Shown in pieces: positions 8,690-16,832 of a stretch of 64,000 nt of DNA (position 1 is the stretch's first letter; each line of letters starts with the position of its first letter). The notes below the pieces were generated by a model, which did no database searches, was not told the DNA's origin, and saw only the letters and a program-made list of their open reading frames with translations. Source of the DNA: Ovoidimarina sediminis (GTDB lineage Bacteria > Pseudomonadota > Alphaproteobacteria > Rhodobacterales > Rhodobacteraceae); NCBI RefSeq assembly GCF_032586175.1, contig NZ_JAWHTE010000008.1, positions 62,001 through 126,000 of the forward strand, in the 5' to 3' direction. The position numbers were made by a program, and so were the translations under genes.

Positions 8690-9561
8690 GCAGCCTTCCG
8701 GCCCACCGCCTCGCGCCAGAGCGTGAAAAGACCCGCCGCCACCACGATGGCGACGCCGATCGCCACGTTCACCTTCAGCGTCTCGCCGAAAACGACGATG
8801 CCCGCGATCGACGCGAAGACAAGCTGGAGGTAGGCGAAGGGCTGCACCGCGCTCGCCTCCGCCACCTCGTAGCAGCGGATCAGAAACCAGTGGCCCAGCG
8901 CCCCCGTCATGCACAGCGCCGCCATCCACGCCCAGTCGGGCCGCGTCATCGGTTCCCACATCCACAGCCCCGCGGGCGTCAGCGCCACCGCCCCCACCGC
9001 CCCGGTCCAGAAGAACGTGACCGACGCGCTGTCCCACCGCGACACGTACCGCGTCAGAAGCCCGTAAAGCGCGAACATCCCCGCCGCCAGCAGCGGCACA
9101 AGCGCGGCGGGCGTGAACACCGCCGCCCCGGGTTGCAAGATCACCACCATCCCGACCGCCCCGATCGCGATCGCGGCCCAGCGCCGCCAGCCCACATGCT
9201 CCCCCAGAACCGGCCCCGACAGCGCGGCGATCAGCAGTGGGTAACTCGCGAAGACCGCGTGGCTTTCCACAAGCCCCAGAAGCACAAAGGCCAGCACCAT
9301 CACACAGATCTGCACCGACAGCAAAAGACCCCGCACCACCTGCAACACCGGCCGCTTCGGACTCAGCACCCGGGCCAGCCCGCCCGCGCGCCGCACCGCC
9401 ACGGCAAGCGCGAACACCCCGAAGAACCAGAACCGGATCGTCACCACCATCACCACGTTGTACTCGCTCGCCAGGTGCCGCGAGATCCCGTCCTGCGCCG
9501 CGAAGACCAGCGTGGTCGCGACCATCAGAAGAATGCCAAGTCGTGTGTTCTGTTCGGTCAT
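8686..9561 (-). CDS. DMT-superfamily (EamA/RhaT) permease
   Basis: 291 aa, ten predicted membrane helices. It begins MTEQNTRLGILLMVATTLVF and carries the DGISRHLASEYNVVMVVTIRFWFF region of the first EamA repeat and the AVQPFAYLQLVFASIAGIVVFGE region of the second, both characteristic of RhaT/EamA-like exporters. Its start codon overlaps the stop of mnmD by 4 bases, so the two are probably co-transcribed although no functional link is obvious. Substrate unknown. Confidence 0.87.
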   Translation of the reverse strand: MTEQNTRLGILLMVATTLVFAAQDGISRHLASEYNVVMVVTIRFWFFGVFALAVAVRRAGGLARVLSPKRPVLQVVRGLLLSVQICVMVLAFVLLGLVESHAVFASYPLLIAALSGPVLGEHVGWRRWAAIAIGAVGMVVILQPGAAVFTPAALVPLLAAGMFALYGLLTRYVSRWDSASVTFFWTGAVGAVALTPAGLWMWEPMTRPDWAWMAALCMTGALGHWFLIRCYEVAEASAVQPFAYLQLVFASIAGIVVFGETLKVNVAIGVAIVVAAGLFTLWREAVGRKAA

Positions 9562-10217
9562 GAAAGCCGCGCCACCGTCATGTGCCGCTTCCGTCCAAAG
9601 CCGGGCCGCCGCTCCACCGCGAACCCCGCGGCCTCAAGCCCCCGTCGCACATCGCCTGCCGCGCTATAGGTCGCCGCCGTCCCACCCGGCGCGGTGTGGC
9701 GCGCAACCTCCGCCAGAAGTCCGGGCTCCCACAACTCGGGGTTCCTCGAAGGCGCAAAGCCGTCCAGAAACCACGCATCCGCCACGCCCGGCCAGCCGGG
9801 CAGCATCTTGCGCGCATCCCCGACCACCACCTCTGCCGCGACGCCTCCGATGGTGAACGACACGCCCCGCCCCCAGGCCCCGGCAAGCGCCGCGCGCCCG
9901 GAAAGCCCCGGAAACGCCTCAAGCGCGCGGGCCATCTCCTCCGCCGTCATCGGAAAGGCCTCGAAGCCGGTGTAACGCACACCTTCCACCCCAAGCTCCC
10001 AGGCCAATTCCGCAAGCGCCAGAAGGTTCAGCCCGGTGCCGAAGCCAAGCTCGGCCACGTGAAACCCGGGCACAAGCCGCGCACCAAGATCATTGCCGTC
10101 CACAAACACGTGCCGCGTCTCCGCCAACCCGTCCTCCAGCGAGAAATACGGGTCGTCGAAGGCCCGCGACACAGGCACCGCGCCGTTCCATTCGATATCT
10201 GCCCGCTGGTCTGCCAC
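9558..10217 (-). CDS. mnmD: tRNA 5-aminomethyl-2-thiouridine methyltransferase MnmD
   Basis: 219 aa, corresponding to only the N-terminal (methyltransferase) half of enterobacterial MnmC. It uses S-adenosylmethionine to complete mnm5(s2)U at wobble position 34. Seen: the FDDPYFSLEDGLAETRHVF region with YFS..G..E, the SAM loop HVAELGFGTGLNLLAL, WFLDGFAPSRNPELW (the D-G-F-x-P active-site region), and the closing GFGRKRHMTVA. Translation starts at GTG 10217. The FAD-oxidoreductase half of MnmC is absent here but an FAD oxidoreductase gene begins 51 bases away on the other strand. Confidence 0.92.
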   Translation of the reverse strand: MADQRADIEWNGAVPVSRAFDDPYFSLEDGLAETRHVFVDGNDLGARLVPGFHVAELGFGTGLNLLALAELAWELGVEGVRYTGFEAFPMTAEEMARALEAFPGLSGRAALAGAWGRGVSFTIGGVAAEVVVGDARKMLPGWPGVADAWFLDGFAPSRNPELWEPGLLAEVARHTAPGGTAATYSAAGDVRRGLEAAGFAVERRPGFGRKRHMTVARLS

Positions 10218-10268
10218 GCGCCGCTGTCCTAGGAGTAATCGGGCGAGCTATGGAGGAGGCGCGGGGCC

Positions 10269-11327
10269 TTGGCAACGCCGGACATCACCGTACGCGGCGC
10301 GGGCATCTTCGGCCTGTCGGTCGCCTGGGCCTGCCAGTCGCGCGGCGCGCATGTGCAGGTGATCGACCCGGGCGGGCCGGGGGCCGGCGCCTCGGGCGGG
10401 ATCGTGGGTGCCCTCGCCCCCCACGTGCCCGAACGCTGGAACCCGAAAAAGGCGTTCCAGCTCGAAAGCCTCCTGACGGCCGAAGGGTTCTGGGCTGAGG
10501 TGAAAGTGGTCTCGGGCCTGTCCCCCGGCTACGCCCGAACCGGCCGCCTCCAGCCCCTGAAAGACGCCGCCGCCCTCGATCTTGCGCGCCAGCGCGCGAG
10601 CTCTGCGGCAGAGATCTGGGGCCCCCACGCCACATGGTCGGTGATCGAGGCGGATCCCGACGCGGCATGGGGCCCCCGCACCGAAACCGGCCACCTCGTC
10701 CACGACACGCTCACGGCCCGCATCCACCCCCGCCGCGCCTGCGAAAGCCTCGCGGCAGCGATCGCCGCCCGCGGCGGCGAGGTGCTCCGTGACGGCGAAG
10801 AGGCGGGCACCGTCATCCACGCCACCGGCACCGCTGGGCTCAAAACCCTCTCCGAAAGCCTCGGCAAACCGCTCGGCGACGGGGTGAAAGGCCAGGCTCT
10901 CCTCCTCCGCCACGCCGCCCCCGAGGGCGCGCCGCAGATCTTCGCCGACGGGCTCCACATCGTGCCCCACGCGGACGGCACCGTCGCCATCGGCTCCACC
11001 ACCGAACGCGACTTTACCCACGAGACCCCCGAAATCGGGGCGACCGACGCGCTTCTCGACCGTGCCGTCGCGGTGCTGCCCATCCTCCATGGCGCGGCCA
11101 TCCTCTCCCGCTGGGCGGGCCTTCGCCCCCGCGCGATAACCCGCGCGCCGCTTCTCGGCCCCTGGCCCGGCCGCCCCGGCCAATTCATCGCCAATGGCGG
11201 CTTCAAGATCGGCTTCGGCATGGCCCCGGGCGTGGCGGAGGTGATGGCCGATCTCGTCCTCGACGGGCGTGATCGCATCCCCGAAGGCTTCCGCATCGAC
11301 GATGCGCTCGCCCGTGCGTCGCGTTAA
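10269..11327 (+). CDS. FAD-dependent oxidoreductase (DAO family), possible MnmC oxidase half
   Basis: 352 aa. The N-terminal dinucleotide-binding loop is present (VRGAGIFGLSVAWACQSRG) and the C-terminal FAD-contacting segment is FIANGGFKIGFGMAPGVAEVM, both typical of DadA/ThiO/MnmC-type flavoenzymes oxidising C-N bonds. The likely start is TTG at 10269, supported by a GGAGGAGG Shine-Dalgarno about 8-10 bases upstream. It is divergent from mnmD with 51 bases between. In Escherichia coli, MnmC fuses a methyltransferase to such an oxidase, so this gene may supply the cmnm5U-to-nm5U step. That link is inference; a generic amine oxidase is the alternative. Confidence 0.8.
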   Translation: MATPDITVRGAGIFGLSVAWACQSRGAHVQVIDPGGPGAGASGGIVGALAPHVPERWNPKKAFQLESLLTAEGFWAEVKVVSGLSPGYARTGRLQPLKDAAALDLARQRASSAAEIWGPHATWSVIEADPDAAWGPRTETGHLVHDTLTARIHPRRACESLAAAIAARGGEVLRDGEEAGTVIHATGTAGLKTLSESLGKPLGDGVKGQALLLRHAAPEGAPQIFADGLHIVPHADGTVAIGSTTERDFTHETPEIGATDALLDRAVAVLPILHGAAILSRWAGLRPRAITRAPLLGPWPGRPGQFIANGGFKIGFGMAPGVAEVMADLVLDGRDRIPEGFRIDDALARASR

Positions 11328-11388
11328 CGCCACACCCCCGAAATCAGCCCCTTGCCCAACCGGGCGCGATTAACCAAAAGACGGGGTC

Positions 11389-11838
11389 ATGACGCGCGTC
11401 CCCACCGCTCCCCTTCTTCTCGGCCTCGCCGGGCTTCTGCCGTTTCTCTGGGGCGTGGCCACGATGTATGTGCCCGCGCTGCAGGAACTCACGCTCTCGA
11501 CAGTCGGCCCGCGCTTCGCCGGGCCCTATGTGCAACTGTCCTACGGAACGGTGGTCCTCGCCTTCATGTCGGGCGTCCTCTGGGGCTTTGCCACCAGGGC
11601 CGAGGGCGCGGTTGCGGCCAGCGGCTACGCGCTCTCCGTCCTCCCCACCCTCTGGGCCTTCTTCTTCGTGGGCGGCGGGCCGGTTTCTGCGGCGATCTAC
11701 CTGATCGCGGGCTTCATCGCTCTTCTCGCGCTCGACTGGATGTTCGCGCGGCAGGGCCTGGCGCCATCGTGGTGGATGCGCCTGCGGCTTCTTCTGACGA
11801 CGGTCGTCGTCCTCACCCTGATCCCGGTCACCCTGTGA
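11389..11838 (+). CDS. DUF3429-type integral membrane protein
   Basis: 149 aa with about five hydrophobic segments (roughly residues 8-28, 43-66, 74-91, 97-115, 125-147). The pattern GLAGLLPFLWGV, then YVQLSYGTVVLAFMSGVLWGFA, is the hallmark of the DUF3429 family of bacterial membrane proteins, which has no established function. The gene is followed 6 bases later by rnhA, so the two are likely in one transcript. A TTAACCA sequence lies 13 bases upstream of the ATG. Confidence is high that it is a real membrane protein. Confidence 0.8.
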   Translation: MTRVPTAPLLLGLAGLLPFLWGVATMYVPALQELTLSTVGPRFAGPYVQLSYGTVVLAFMSGVLWGFATRAEGAVAASGYALSVLPTLWAFFFVGGGPVSAAIYLIAGFIALLALDWMFARQGLAPSWWMRLRLLLTTVVVLTLIPVTL

Positions 11839-11844
11839 GGCCCC

Positions 11845-12321
11845 ATGCCTGAGCTTCTTGCCTTCACCGACGGCGCCTGTTCCGGCAACCCCGGCCCGGG
11901 CGGTTGGGGCGTGCTGCTCCAGGCGCGCGACGGCGACACCATCCTCCGCGAGAGGGAGCTTTCGGGCGGCGAAGCGGAAACCACCAACAACCGGATGGAG
12001 CTTCTGGCGGCCATCACGGCCCTCGAAACCCTCGAGCGCGCTGCGGCGGTGACGATCATCACCGACAGCACCTATGTGAAGAACGGCGTCACGGGCTGGA
12101 TCTATAGCTGGAAGAAGAACGGCTGGCGCACGGCCGCCCGCAAACCCGTCAAGAACGAAGATCTCTGGCGCCGCCTCGATGCGGCGCAGGAACGCCACCG
12201 GGTGACGTGGGAATGGGTGAAGGGCCACGCGGGTCATCCTGAAAACGAACGCGCCGACGAACTCGCCCGCGCGGGCATGGCCCCCTACAAGCCGAAGAAA
12301 CCGAAAAACGGCGAGGCGTGA
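11845..12321 (+). CDS. rnhA: ribonuclease HI
   Basis: 158 aa, normal length. It degrades the RNA strand of RNA-DNA hybrids. The four-carboxylate active site is visible: Asp in LLAFTDGACSGNPGPGG, Glu in TTNNRMELLAAI, Asp in VTIITDSTYV, and the C-terminal Asp in GHPENERADELA, together with the conserved WVKGHAGH loop. The basic handle (SWKKNGWRTAARKPVKN) is intact. Downstream of the DUF3429 membrane gene in the same orientation. Confidence 0.97.
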   Translation: MPELLAFTDGACSGNPGPGGWGVLLQARDGDTILRERELSGGEAETTNNRMELLAAITALETLERAAAVTIITDSTYVKNGVTGWIYSWKKNGWRTAARKPVKNEDLWRRLDAAQERHRVTWEWVKGHAGHPENERADELARAGMAPYKPKKPKNGEA

Positions 12322-12327
12322 AGCGCA

Positions 12328-12564
12328 CTACCGCCGCCAGTGCGTCGGCACGATGATCAGCGCCCCCACCGAGGCCACGATCGCGTTGATCCCGGGCCGC
12401 CCGAAGCTGATCCCGAACATCAGCGTCACGAAGTAGAACAGAAACGCCCCGCCCACGCAGATGATGATCGACTGCAGGTAACCGTTATGGGTGAACCCGG
12501 TCTTTTCGGCGATATAGCCCACGATCCCGGCGATCACGACCGTTCCGATCAGCGTTGGAAACAT
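12328..12564 (-). CDS. transglycosylase-associated (GlsB/YeaQ-like) small membrane protein
   Basis: 78 aa with three hydrophobic segments (FPTLIGTVVIAGIVGYIAE, SIIICVGGAFLFYFVTLMFG, and INAIVASVGALIIVP). This fits the small transglycosylase-associated/GlsB-like membrane protein family, whose function is poorly defined. I chose ATG 12564 because GGAGG lies about 10 bases upstream, rather than a longer in-frame start. It is the last gene of the def-fmt minus-strand run, its start lying 2 bases beyond the fmt stop codon, so translation may be coupled. Confidence 0.7.
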   Translation of the reverse strand: MFPTLIGTVVIAGIVGYIAEKTGFTHNGYLQSIIICVGGAFLFYFVTLMFGISFGRPGINAIVASVGALIIVPTHWRR

Positions 12565-12565
12565 C

Positions 12566-13480
12566 TTACGCTCCGCCTCCCAGTTGCGTGCCCGGCGGCA
12601 GGGGGGTGCCATTCAGGAACGCCGCCGCGTCCTGCCGCCCCCGGCCCTCGATCTGCGCCTCCGTCACCTCGACGGCCCCGGCACCGCAGGCGATGCGAAA
12701 CCCGCCCAGAACCACGCCGGGCGCACCCGCGCCGTCGATAACTCGCGACCGCAAGAGCTTGAGCCTCCTGCCGTCCAGCATCGTCCACGCGCCGGGAAAG
12801 GGCGACAGCCCCCGGATCTGCCGGTCCACCTCCGCCGCGGGTCGCGTCCAGTCGATCCGCGCCTCCGCCTTGTCGATCTTGCCGGCATAGGTCACGCCGT
12901 CCCCGGGCTGCGGTTCGGGCACCAGTGTATCAAGCCGCTGAAGCACCTCCACGATCAGCCGCGCGCCCATCTCCGAAAGCCGGTCATGCAGATCCGCCGT
13001 CGTCTCCTCCGCCCCGATCGCCGTCGCCTCGCGCAGAAGCACGGGGCCGGTATCCAGCCCCGCCTCCATCTCCATGATGCAGACGCCCGTTTCGGCATCC
13101 CCTGAAAGGATTGCCCGGTGGATGGGCGCCGCCCCCCGCCAGCGCGGCAAAAGCGAGGCGTGGATGTTCAGACAGCCATGCGCCGGCGCATCCAGCACCG
13201 CCTGCGGCAGGATCAGGCCATAGGCCACCACCACCGCCACATCCGCCTTCAGCGCGGCGAACTCCGCCTGCACGGCATCGTCCCGCAAGCTCTTGGGATG
13301 CCGGACGGGCAGGCCCAGCGCCTCCGCCCGCGCCTGCACCGGGCCGGGTCGCTCCTTCTGCCCCCGCCCCGCCGGACGCGGCGGCTGGGTATAGACGCAG
13401 GCAATGTCGTGCCCCACCCCGTGCAGCGCCTCAAGCGCGGGCACCGAAAACGCAGGCGATCCCATGAAGACAACCCTCAC
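12566..13480 (-). CDS. fmt: methionyl-tRNA formyltransferase
   Basis: 304 aa. Transfers a formyl group from 10-formyl-THF to Met-tRNA(fMet) for initiation. Seen: MRVVFMGSPAFSVPALEAL, the substrate-specificity loop KSLRDDAVQAEFAALKADVAVVVAYGLILP, the catalytic CLNIHASLLPRWRGAAPIHRAI (Asn, His) with the downstream GLDTGPVL Asp, and a C-terminal OB-like domain containing LSPFPGAWT. The ATG overlaps the stop of the upstream deformylase-like gene by 4 bases. It forms an operon with three def-family genes, pairing formylation and deformylation of initiator Met. Confidence 0.96.
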   Translation of the reverse strand: MRVVFMGSPAFSVPALEALHGVGHDIACVYTQPPRPAGRGQKERPGPVQARAEALGLPVRHPKSLRDDAVQAEFAALKADVAVVVAYGLILPQAVLDAPAHGCLNIHASLLPRWRGAAPIHRAILSGDAETGVCIMEMEAGLDTGPVLLREATAIGAEETTADLHDRLSEMGARLIVEVLQRLDTLVPEPQPGDGVTYAGKIDKAEARIDWTRPAAEVDRQIRGLSPFPGAWTMLDGRRLKLLRSRVIDGAGAPGVVLGGFRIACGAGAVEVTEAQIEGRGRQDAAAFLNGTPLPPGTQLGGGA

Positions 13481-13974
13481 GACGCCACCTTCTTCGCCCG
13501 CTTCAGAACCATGTCGCGCTTCGTCCGGCTCAGCCGCTCGATGTAAAGCTTGCCGTCCAGGTGATCGATCTGGTGCTGCACGCTCGTGGCCCAGAGCCCG
13601 GAGAACGCCCGGTCCTGCACCGCGCCGTCCTCGCCCAGGTAGCGCACCGTCACCTCGGCGGGCCGCTCCACCTCCGCCGACACGCCGGGCAGGCAGGGGC
13701 TCGCCTCTGGATGGCGGTTCATCGCCTCGGACCGCGAAACGATTTCGGGGTTCGCCATCCTCACGGCCCAGCCCCGTTCATCCGATGCATCGACGACACA
13801 CAGCCTCAGCCCGACCCCGATCTGCGGGGCGGCCAGCCCCACGCCGGGCATCGCTTCCATCGTGTCGATCATGTCCTGCCAGATCGCGCGGATCTCGTCG
13901 GTCACCGCCTCGACAGGCGCGGCCGGCGTCCGCAGCATCCGGTTCGGCCAGCGCAGGATCGGCCGCGCGCTCAC
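13477..13974 (-). CDS. peptide deformylase paralogue lacking the catalytic Glu
   Basis: 165 aa with the deformylase fold signatures but altered active-site motifs. GVGLAAPQ (residues 44-51) is intact. The EGCLS motif is degenerate (S92-P93-C94-L95-P96, metal-ligand Cys kept). The HExxH motif reads HQIDH (residues 134-138), so both metal-ligand histidines remain while the catalytic Glu is Gln (codon CAG, one base from GAG). In known deformylases this Glu is the general acid/base, so classical activity is unlikely. It overlaps fmt and the next def by 4 bases each, indicating retention in an operon. It may bind nascent chains or regulate its neighbours (inference). Confidence 0.85.
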   Translation of the reverse strand: MSARPILRWPNRMLRTPAAPVEAVTDEIRAIWQDMIDTMEAMPGVGLAAPQIGVGLRLCVVDASDERGWAVRMANPEIVSRSEAMNRHPEASPCLPGVSAEVERPAEVTVRYLGEDGAVQDRAFSGLWATSVQHQIDHLDGKLYIERLSRTKRDMVLKRAKKVAS

Positions 13975-14471
13975 GCGCCAGCCCCATAGGCCGCGACGGC
14001 CTCCGCCCGCGCCTCTTCGCTCAGCCGGTCAAGTGTCACTATCCCATCCAGGTGATCCAGCTCGTGCTGCGCACACCGCGCCAGCATCCCTTCAAGAAAC
14101 ACCGTCTCCCGCCGCCCCGAAAGCGCGGTATAGGCCAGTGTCACCGCCTCGGGCCGCATAACCTCGGCCAGAACGCCAGGGATCGACAGACACCCCTCGC
14201 CCATCGCCATTTCATCCTCCGACCGGCCCACGATCTCGGGATCGATGCAAACCCACGGGTCTTCCGGTCCCTCCTTCCACGAGATGTCCATCACGAACAC
14301 CCGTGCCGCCACGCCCACCTGCGGCGCGGCCAGCCCGCGCCCCGGCGCGTCGTACATCGTCTCCAGAAGATCCGCCGCCAGCGCCCTGACATCGTCACCC
14401 ACCGCGCCCACCGGCGCGCACACCTCAGCCAGAACCGGATCGGGCCAGAGAACGATGGGCCGAACCGTCAC
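13971..14471 (-). CDS. peptide deformylase, second paralogue
   Basis: 166 aa. All three deformylase motifs are intact: GRGLAAPQ (residues 44-51), GEGCLSIPG (EGCLS at 92-96) and HELDH (136-140). The enzyme should remove N-formyl groups from nascent proteins using a Cys/His/His-bound metal. It is diverged from the first copy (MLARCAQHELDHLDGI instead of the usual GLWATCVQHEIDHLNG). Such divergence is seen in alphaproteobacterial second deformylases, which could have narrower substrate sets. It is the middle gene of a 4-base-overlapping run. Confidence 0.9.
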   Translation of the reverse strand: MTVRPIVLWPDPVLAEVCAPVGAVGDDVRALAADLLETMYDAPGRGLAAPQVGVAARVFVMDISWKEGPEDPWVCIDPEIVGRSEDEMAMGEGCLSIPGVLAEVMRPEAVTLAYTALSGRRETVFLEGMLARCAQHELDHLDGIVTLDRLSEEARAEAVAAYGAGA

Positions 14472-14998
14472 GCCCGCGCCCGCTCGCGCTTCAGCTTCAC
14501 CATCTTGCGGGTGATCATCTGGCGCCTGAGCGGCTTGAGGTAATCGATGAACAGCTTGCCGTTCAGGTGGTCGATCTCATGCTGCACGCAGGTCGCCCAC
14601 AGCCCGTCGAACGTCTCTTCCCGGCTCGTGCCGGTTTCGTCCATCCAGGCCACCGTCACTTCGGCGGGCCGCTCCACATCCCCGTATTGCTCGGGGATCG
14701 AAAGACAGCCCTCCTCATAGGTGTTCATCTCCTCCGAAACCCACCGGATCTCGGGGTTGAACAGGATCAGGGGCCTCGGCGCCGCGCCCTCTTCCTTGAC
14801 GCAATCCATCACCAGAAGGCGCTTCAGCACACCCACCTGCGGGGCGGCAAGCCCGATCCCGGGCGCATCGTACATCGTCTGAAGCATGTCGTCGGCCAGC
14901 ACCCGCAGATCCGACGAGATATCGGTCACGGGTTCGGCCACCTTCTTCAACCGCGGATCAGGGTGGATTATGATGTCTCTCAGCGCCATGGCCTTCAT
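14468..14998 (-). CDS. def: peptide deformylase, canonical copy
   Basis: 176 aa, the most typical of the three copies. Motifs GIGLAAPQ (residues 47-54), EGCLS (96-100) and HEIDH (140-144) are all intact, with the standard GLWATCVQHEIDHLNGKLFIDYL segment and a basic C-terminal helix. It removes formyl from Met at the ribosome exit. The N-terminus could be ATG 14998 or the ATG three codons in (MALRDIIIHPDPRL), which matches most homologues. It is first in the operon def-def-def-like-fmt-small membrane protein. Confidence 0.96.
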   Translation of the reverse strand: MKAMALRDIIIHPDPRLKKVAEPVTDISSDLRVLADDMLQTMYDAPGIGLAAPQVGVLKRLLVMDCVKEEGAAPRPLILFNPEIRWVSEEMNTYEEGCLSIPEQYGDVERPAEVTVAWMDETGTSREETFDGLWATCVQHEIDHLNGKLFIDYLKPLRRQMITRKMVKLKRERARA

Positions 14999-15084
14999 TT
15001 AGGCGAGCGGCGCGATCCCTGCAATCGGCTTGCAGCGGCGGCGGATCAAACTACGCTCCCGCCGTGGTATCAGGTGGAGGCCAA

Positions 15085-16251
15085 ATGAACTTCGACAAAC
15101 CCACGGATCGCCGCGGCTCCTATTCGGTGAAATGGGACAGAACGCAGGCGCTGTATCCCGTCGGCGAAGATTTCATCCCGATGTGGATCGCCGACACCGA
15201 TTTCGAGGCGCCCGAATGCGTCCGCGATGCCGCCCGCGCCATGGTCGATCACGGCATCTTCGGCTACGGCTTCGATACCGACAGCTATCTGGCCTCCGTC
15301 GTCTGGTGGGCCGAAACCCGCCACGGCTGGTCGCCCGATCCTGCGGCGATCTTCACGGTAACGGGGCTCTGCAACGGCATCGCCCTCGTCCTCGATACCT
15401 ATACCGACCCGGGCGACGGCGTGGTGATCTTCTCGCCGGTCTATCACGAATTCGCCGCCACGATCCGCGCAGGCGGCCGCCGCGCGGTCGAGGTCGAGCT
15501 TCCCCGCGAAGACGGCCGCTACGTGATGGATCTCGACGCCGCCCAGGCCGCGCTCTCGGGCGACGAGAAGATCCTGCTTCTCTGCTCGCCCCACAACCCG
15601 GTGGGCCGGGTCTGGACGTCGGGCGAACTCGCCGCCCTCGTCGATTTCGCCAACCGCAACGATCTGATCCTCGTGTCCGACGAGGTGCATCAGGATCTCG
15701 TCTATCCCCACGCCACCTTCACCCCCACGATGCGGGTCGACGGGGCGGCGGACAATCTGATCGTCCTCTCGGCGGCCTCGAAGACCTTCAACATCGCCGG
15801 AATGCGCATCGGCAACGTGATTATCCCCAACGCCGAACTCCGCGCCCCCTTCGCCGACCGGATGCGTGCCCTCAAACTCCAGCCGAACATCATCGGCATA
15901 GCCATGACCACCGCCGCCTACAGCCCCGAAGGCGCCGATTGGGCCGATGCTCAGGTCGCCTATCTCGACAGGAACCGCGCGGTGTTCGAAAAGGGCGTGG
16001 GCGCCATCCCCGGCCTCACCGCCACCCCGCTCGAGGCCACCTATCTGGGCTGGGTCGACTGGTCGGGCACCGGCATGACGCGCGAGGAAATCCACCGCCG
16101 CGTCATGGAAACCGCCGGCATCGCGCCGCAGCGCGGCCCAGATTTCGGGCCGGGAGGCGAAAAGTTTCTGAGGTTCAACTTCGGCACACAGCGCGCCCGC
16201 GTCGAAGACGCCGTCGCACGGCTTCAATCCGCCTTCGCCGATCTGCAGTAG
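15085..16251 (+). CDS. MalY/PatB-family PLP-dependent C-S lyase
   Basis: 388 aa, fold-type I aminotransferase-like. It opens FDKPTDRRGSYSVKWD and has PMWIADTDFEAPE, both signatures of the MalY/PatB cystathionine beta-lyase group. The PLP-binding Lys is in VLSAASKTFNIAGMRIG. Other landmarks are LLCSPHNPVGRVW and LVSDEVHQDLVYP. It should cleave cystathionine or related thioethers to a thiol, pyruvate and ammonia. The start at 15085 follows GGTGGAGG; an earlier in-frame GTG is less likely. It is divergent from the def operon by about 85 bases. Confidence 0.9.
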   Translation: MNFDKPTDRRGSYSVKWDRTQALYPVGEDFIPMWIADTDFEAPECVRDAARAMVDHGIFGYGFDTDSYLASVVWWAETRHGWSPDPAAIFTVTGLCNGIALVLDTYTDPGDGVVIFSPVYHEFAATIRAGGRRAVEVELPREDGRYVMDLDAAQAALSGDEKILLLCSPHNPVGRVWTSGELAALVDFANRNDLILVSDEVHQDLVYPHATFTPTMRVDGAADNLIVLSAASKTFNIAGMRIGNVIIPNAELRAPFADRMRALKLQPNIIGIAMTTAAYSPEGADWADAQVAYLDRNRAVFEKGVGAIPGLTATPLEATYLGWVDWSGTGMTREEIHRRVMETAGIAPQRGPDFGPGGEKFLRFNFGTQRARVEDAVARLQSAFADLQ

Positions 16252-16254
16252 GGC

Positions 16255-16605
16255 TCAGCCCTGCCCGATCAGCGCCACCGGCGCGCGTGGATCAAGCTCG
16301 TAATCCTCCGGTGCATGGTCCATCGCCGGTGTGGCGCGCTTGAACTCGTACACCATCTCGCCCGACTCTTCCGACGAGGCCACGATCAGGCATTGCGACA
16401 GGTGCCGCGCGCCTTCGTAAACATCGACAAGCCCGCGCAGACTCGAGGCTTCCTCGGGGTCCACCGCAAACCCGTCATCCCAGTAACGCAGAATGGCGAA
16501 GGTCTGGTCGCCAACCTTGACCTTCAGGCGAGACGTCTTCCTCAGATGCGCCTTCCGGGCAAGCTCAAGCCCTGCACGCACCTCTTTGGGCAGATATTCC
16601 GACAT
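16255..16605 (-). CDS. conserved hypothetical cytosolic protein
   Basis: 116 aa, soluble, with no signal peptide or membrane segment. The start MSEYLPKEVRAGLELARKAHLRKTSRLKVKVGDQTFAILRYWDDGFAVD has a basic helix followed by a beta-rich domain; a late ELDPRAPVALIG segment closes the protein. The composition suggests a small folded domain of the size of a PilZ-like or ligand-binding domain, but no diagnostic motif is present, so I give no function. A GGGGGAG and an AGGA lie upstream of ATG 16605. Convergent with malY-type gene, divergent from the GST-family gene. Confidence 0.7.
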   Translation of the reverse strand: MSEYLPKEVRAGLELARKAHLRKTSRLKVKVGDQTFAILRYWDDGFAVDPEEASSLRGLVDVYEGARHLSQCLIVASSEESGEMVYEFKRATPAMDHAPEDYELDPRAPVALIGQG

Positions 16606-16832
16606 GTCCTGACTCCCCCGAGCAGCACTGCGCAGGGTGGCCCAATTCGCCTCTAAATCAAGAAAAATTTATTCAAACCTCTGAAAACCGGAAACAATCC
16701 GCCATTTCACAAGGGAAAGTCGCGGAATCGGCGCATTTCATCTGTGCGCCAAAACACCGCCCCCCTGCGCCCATCTCGGATGTCTGTGCGTTGATTCTGT
16801 CCTATGTAGACCGCCAGCAAAGGAGAGTTCCA

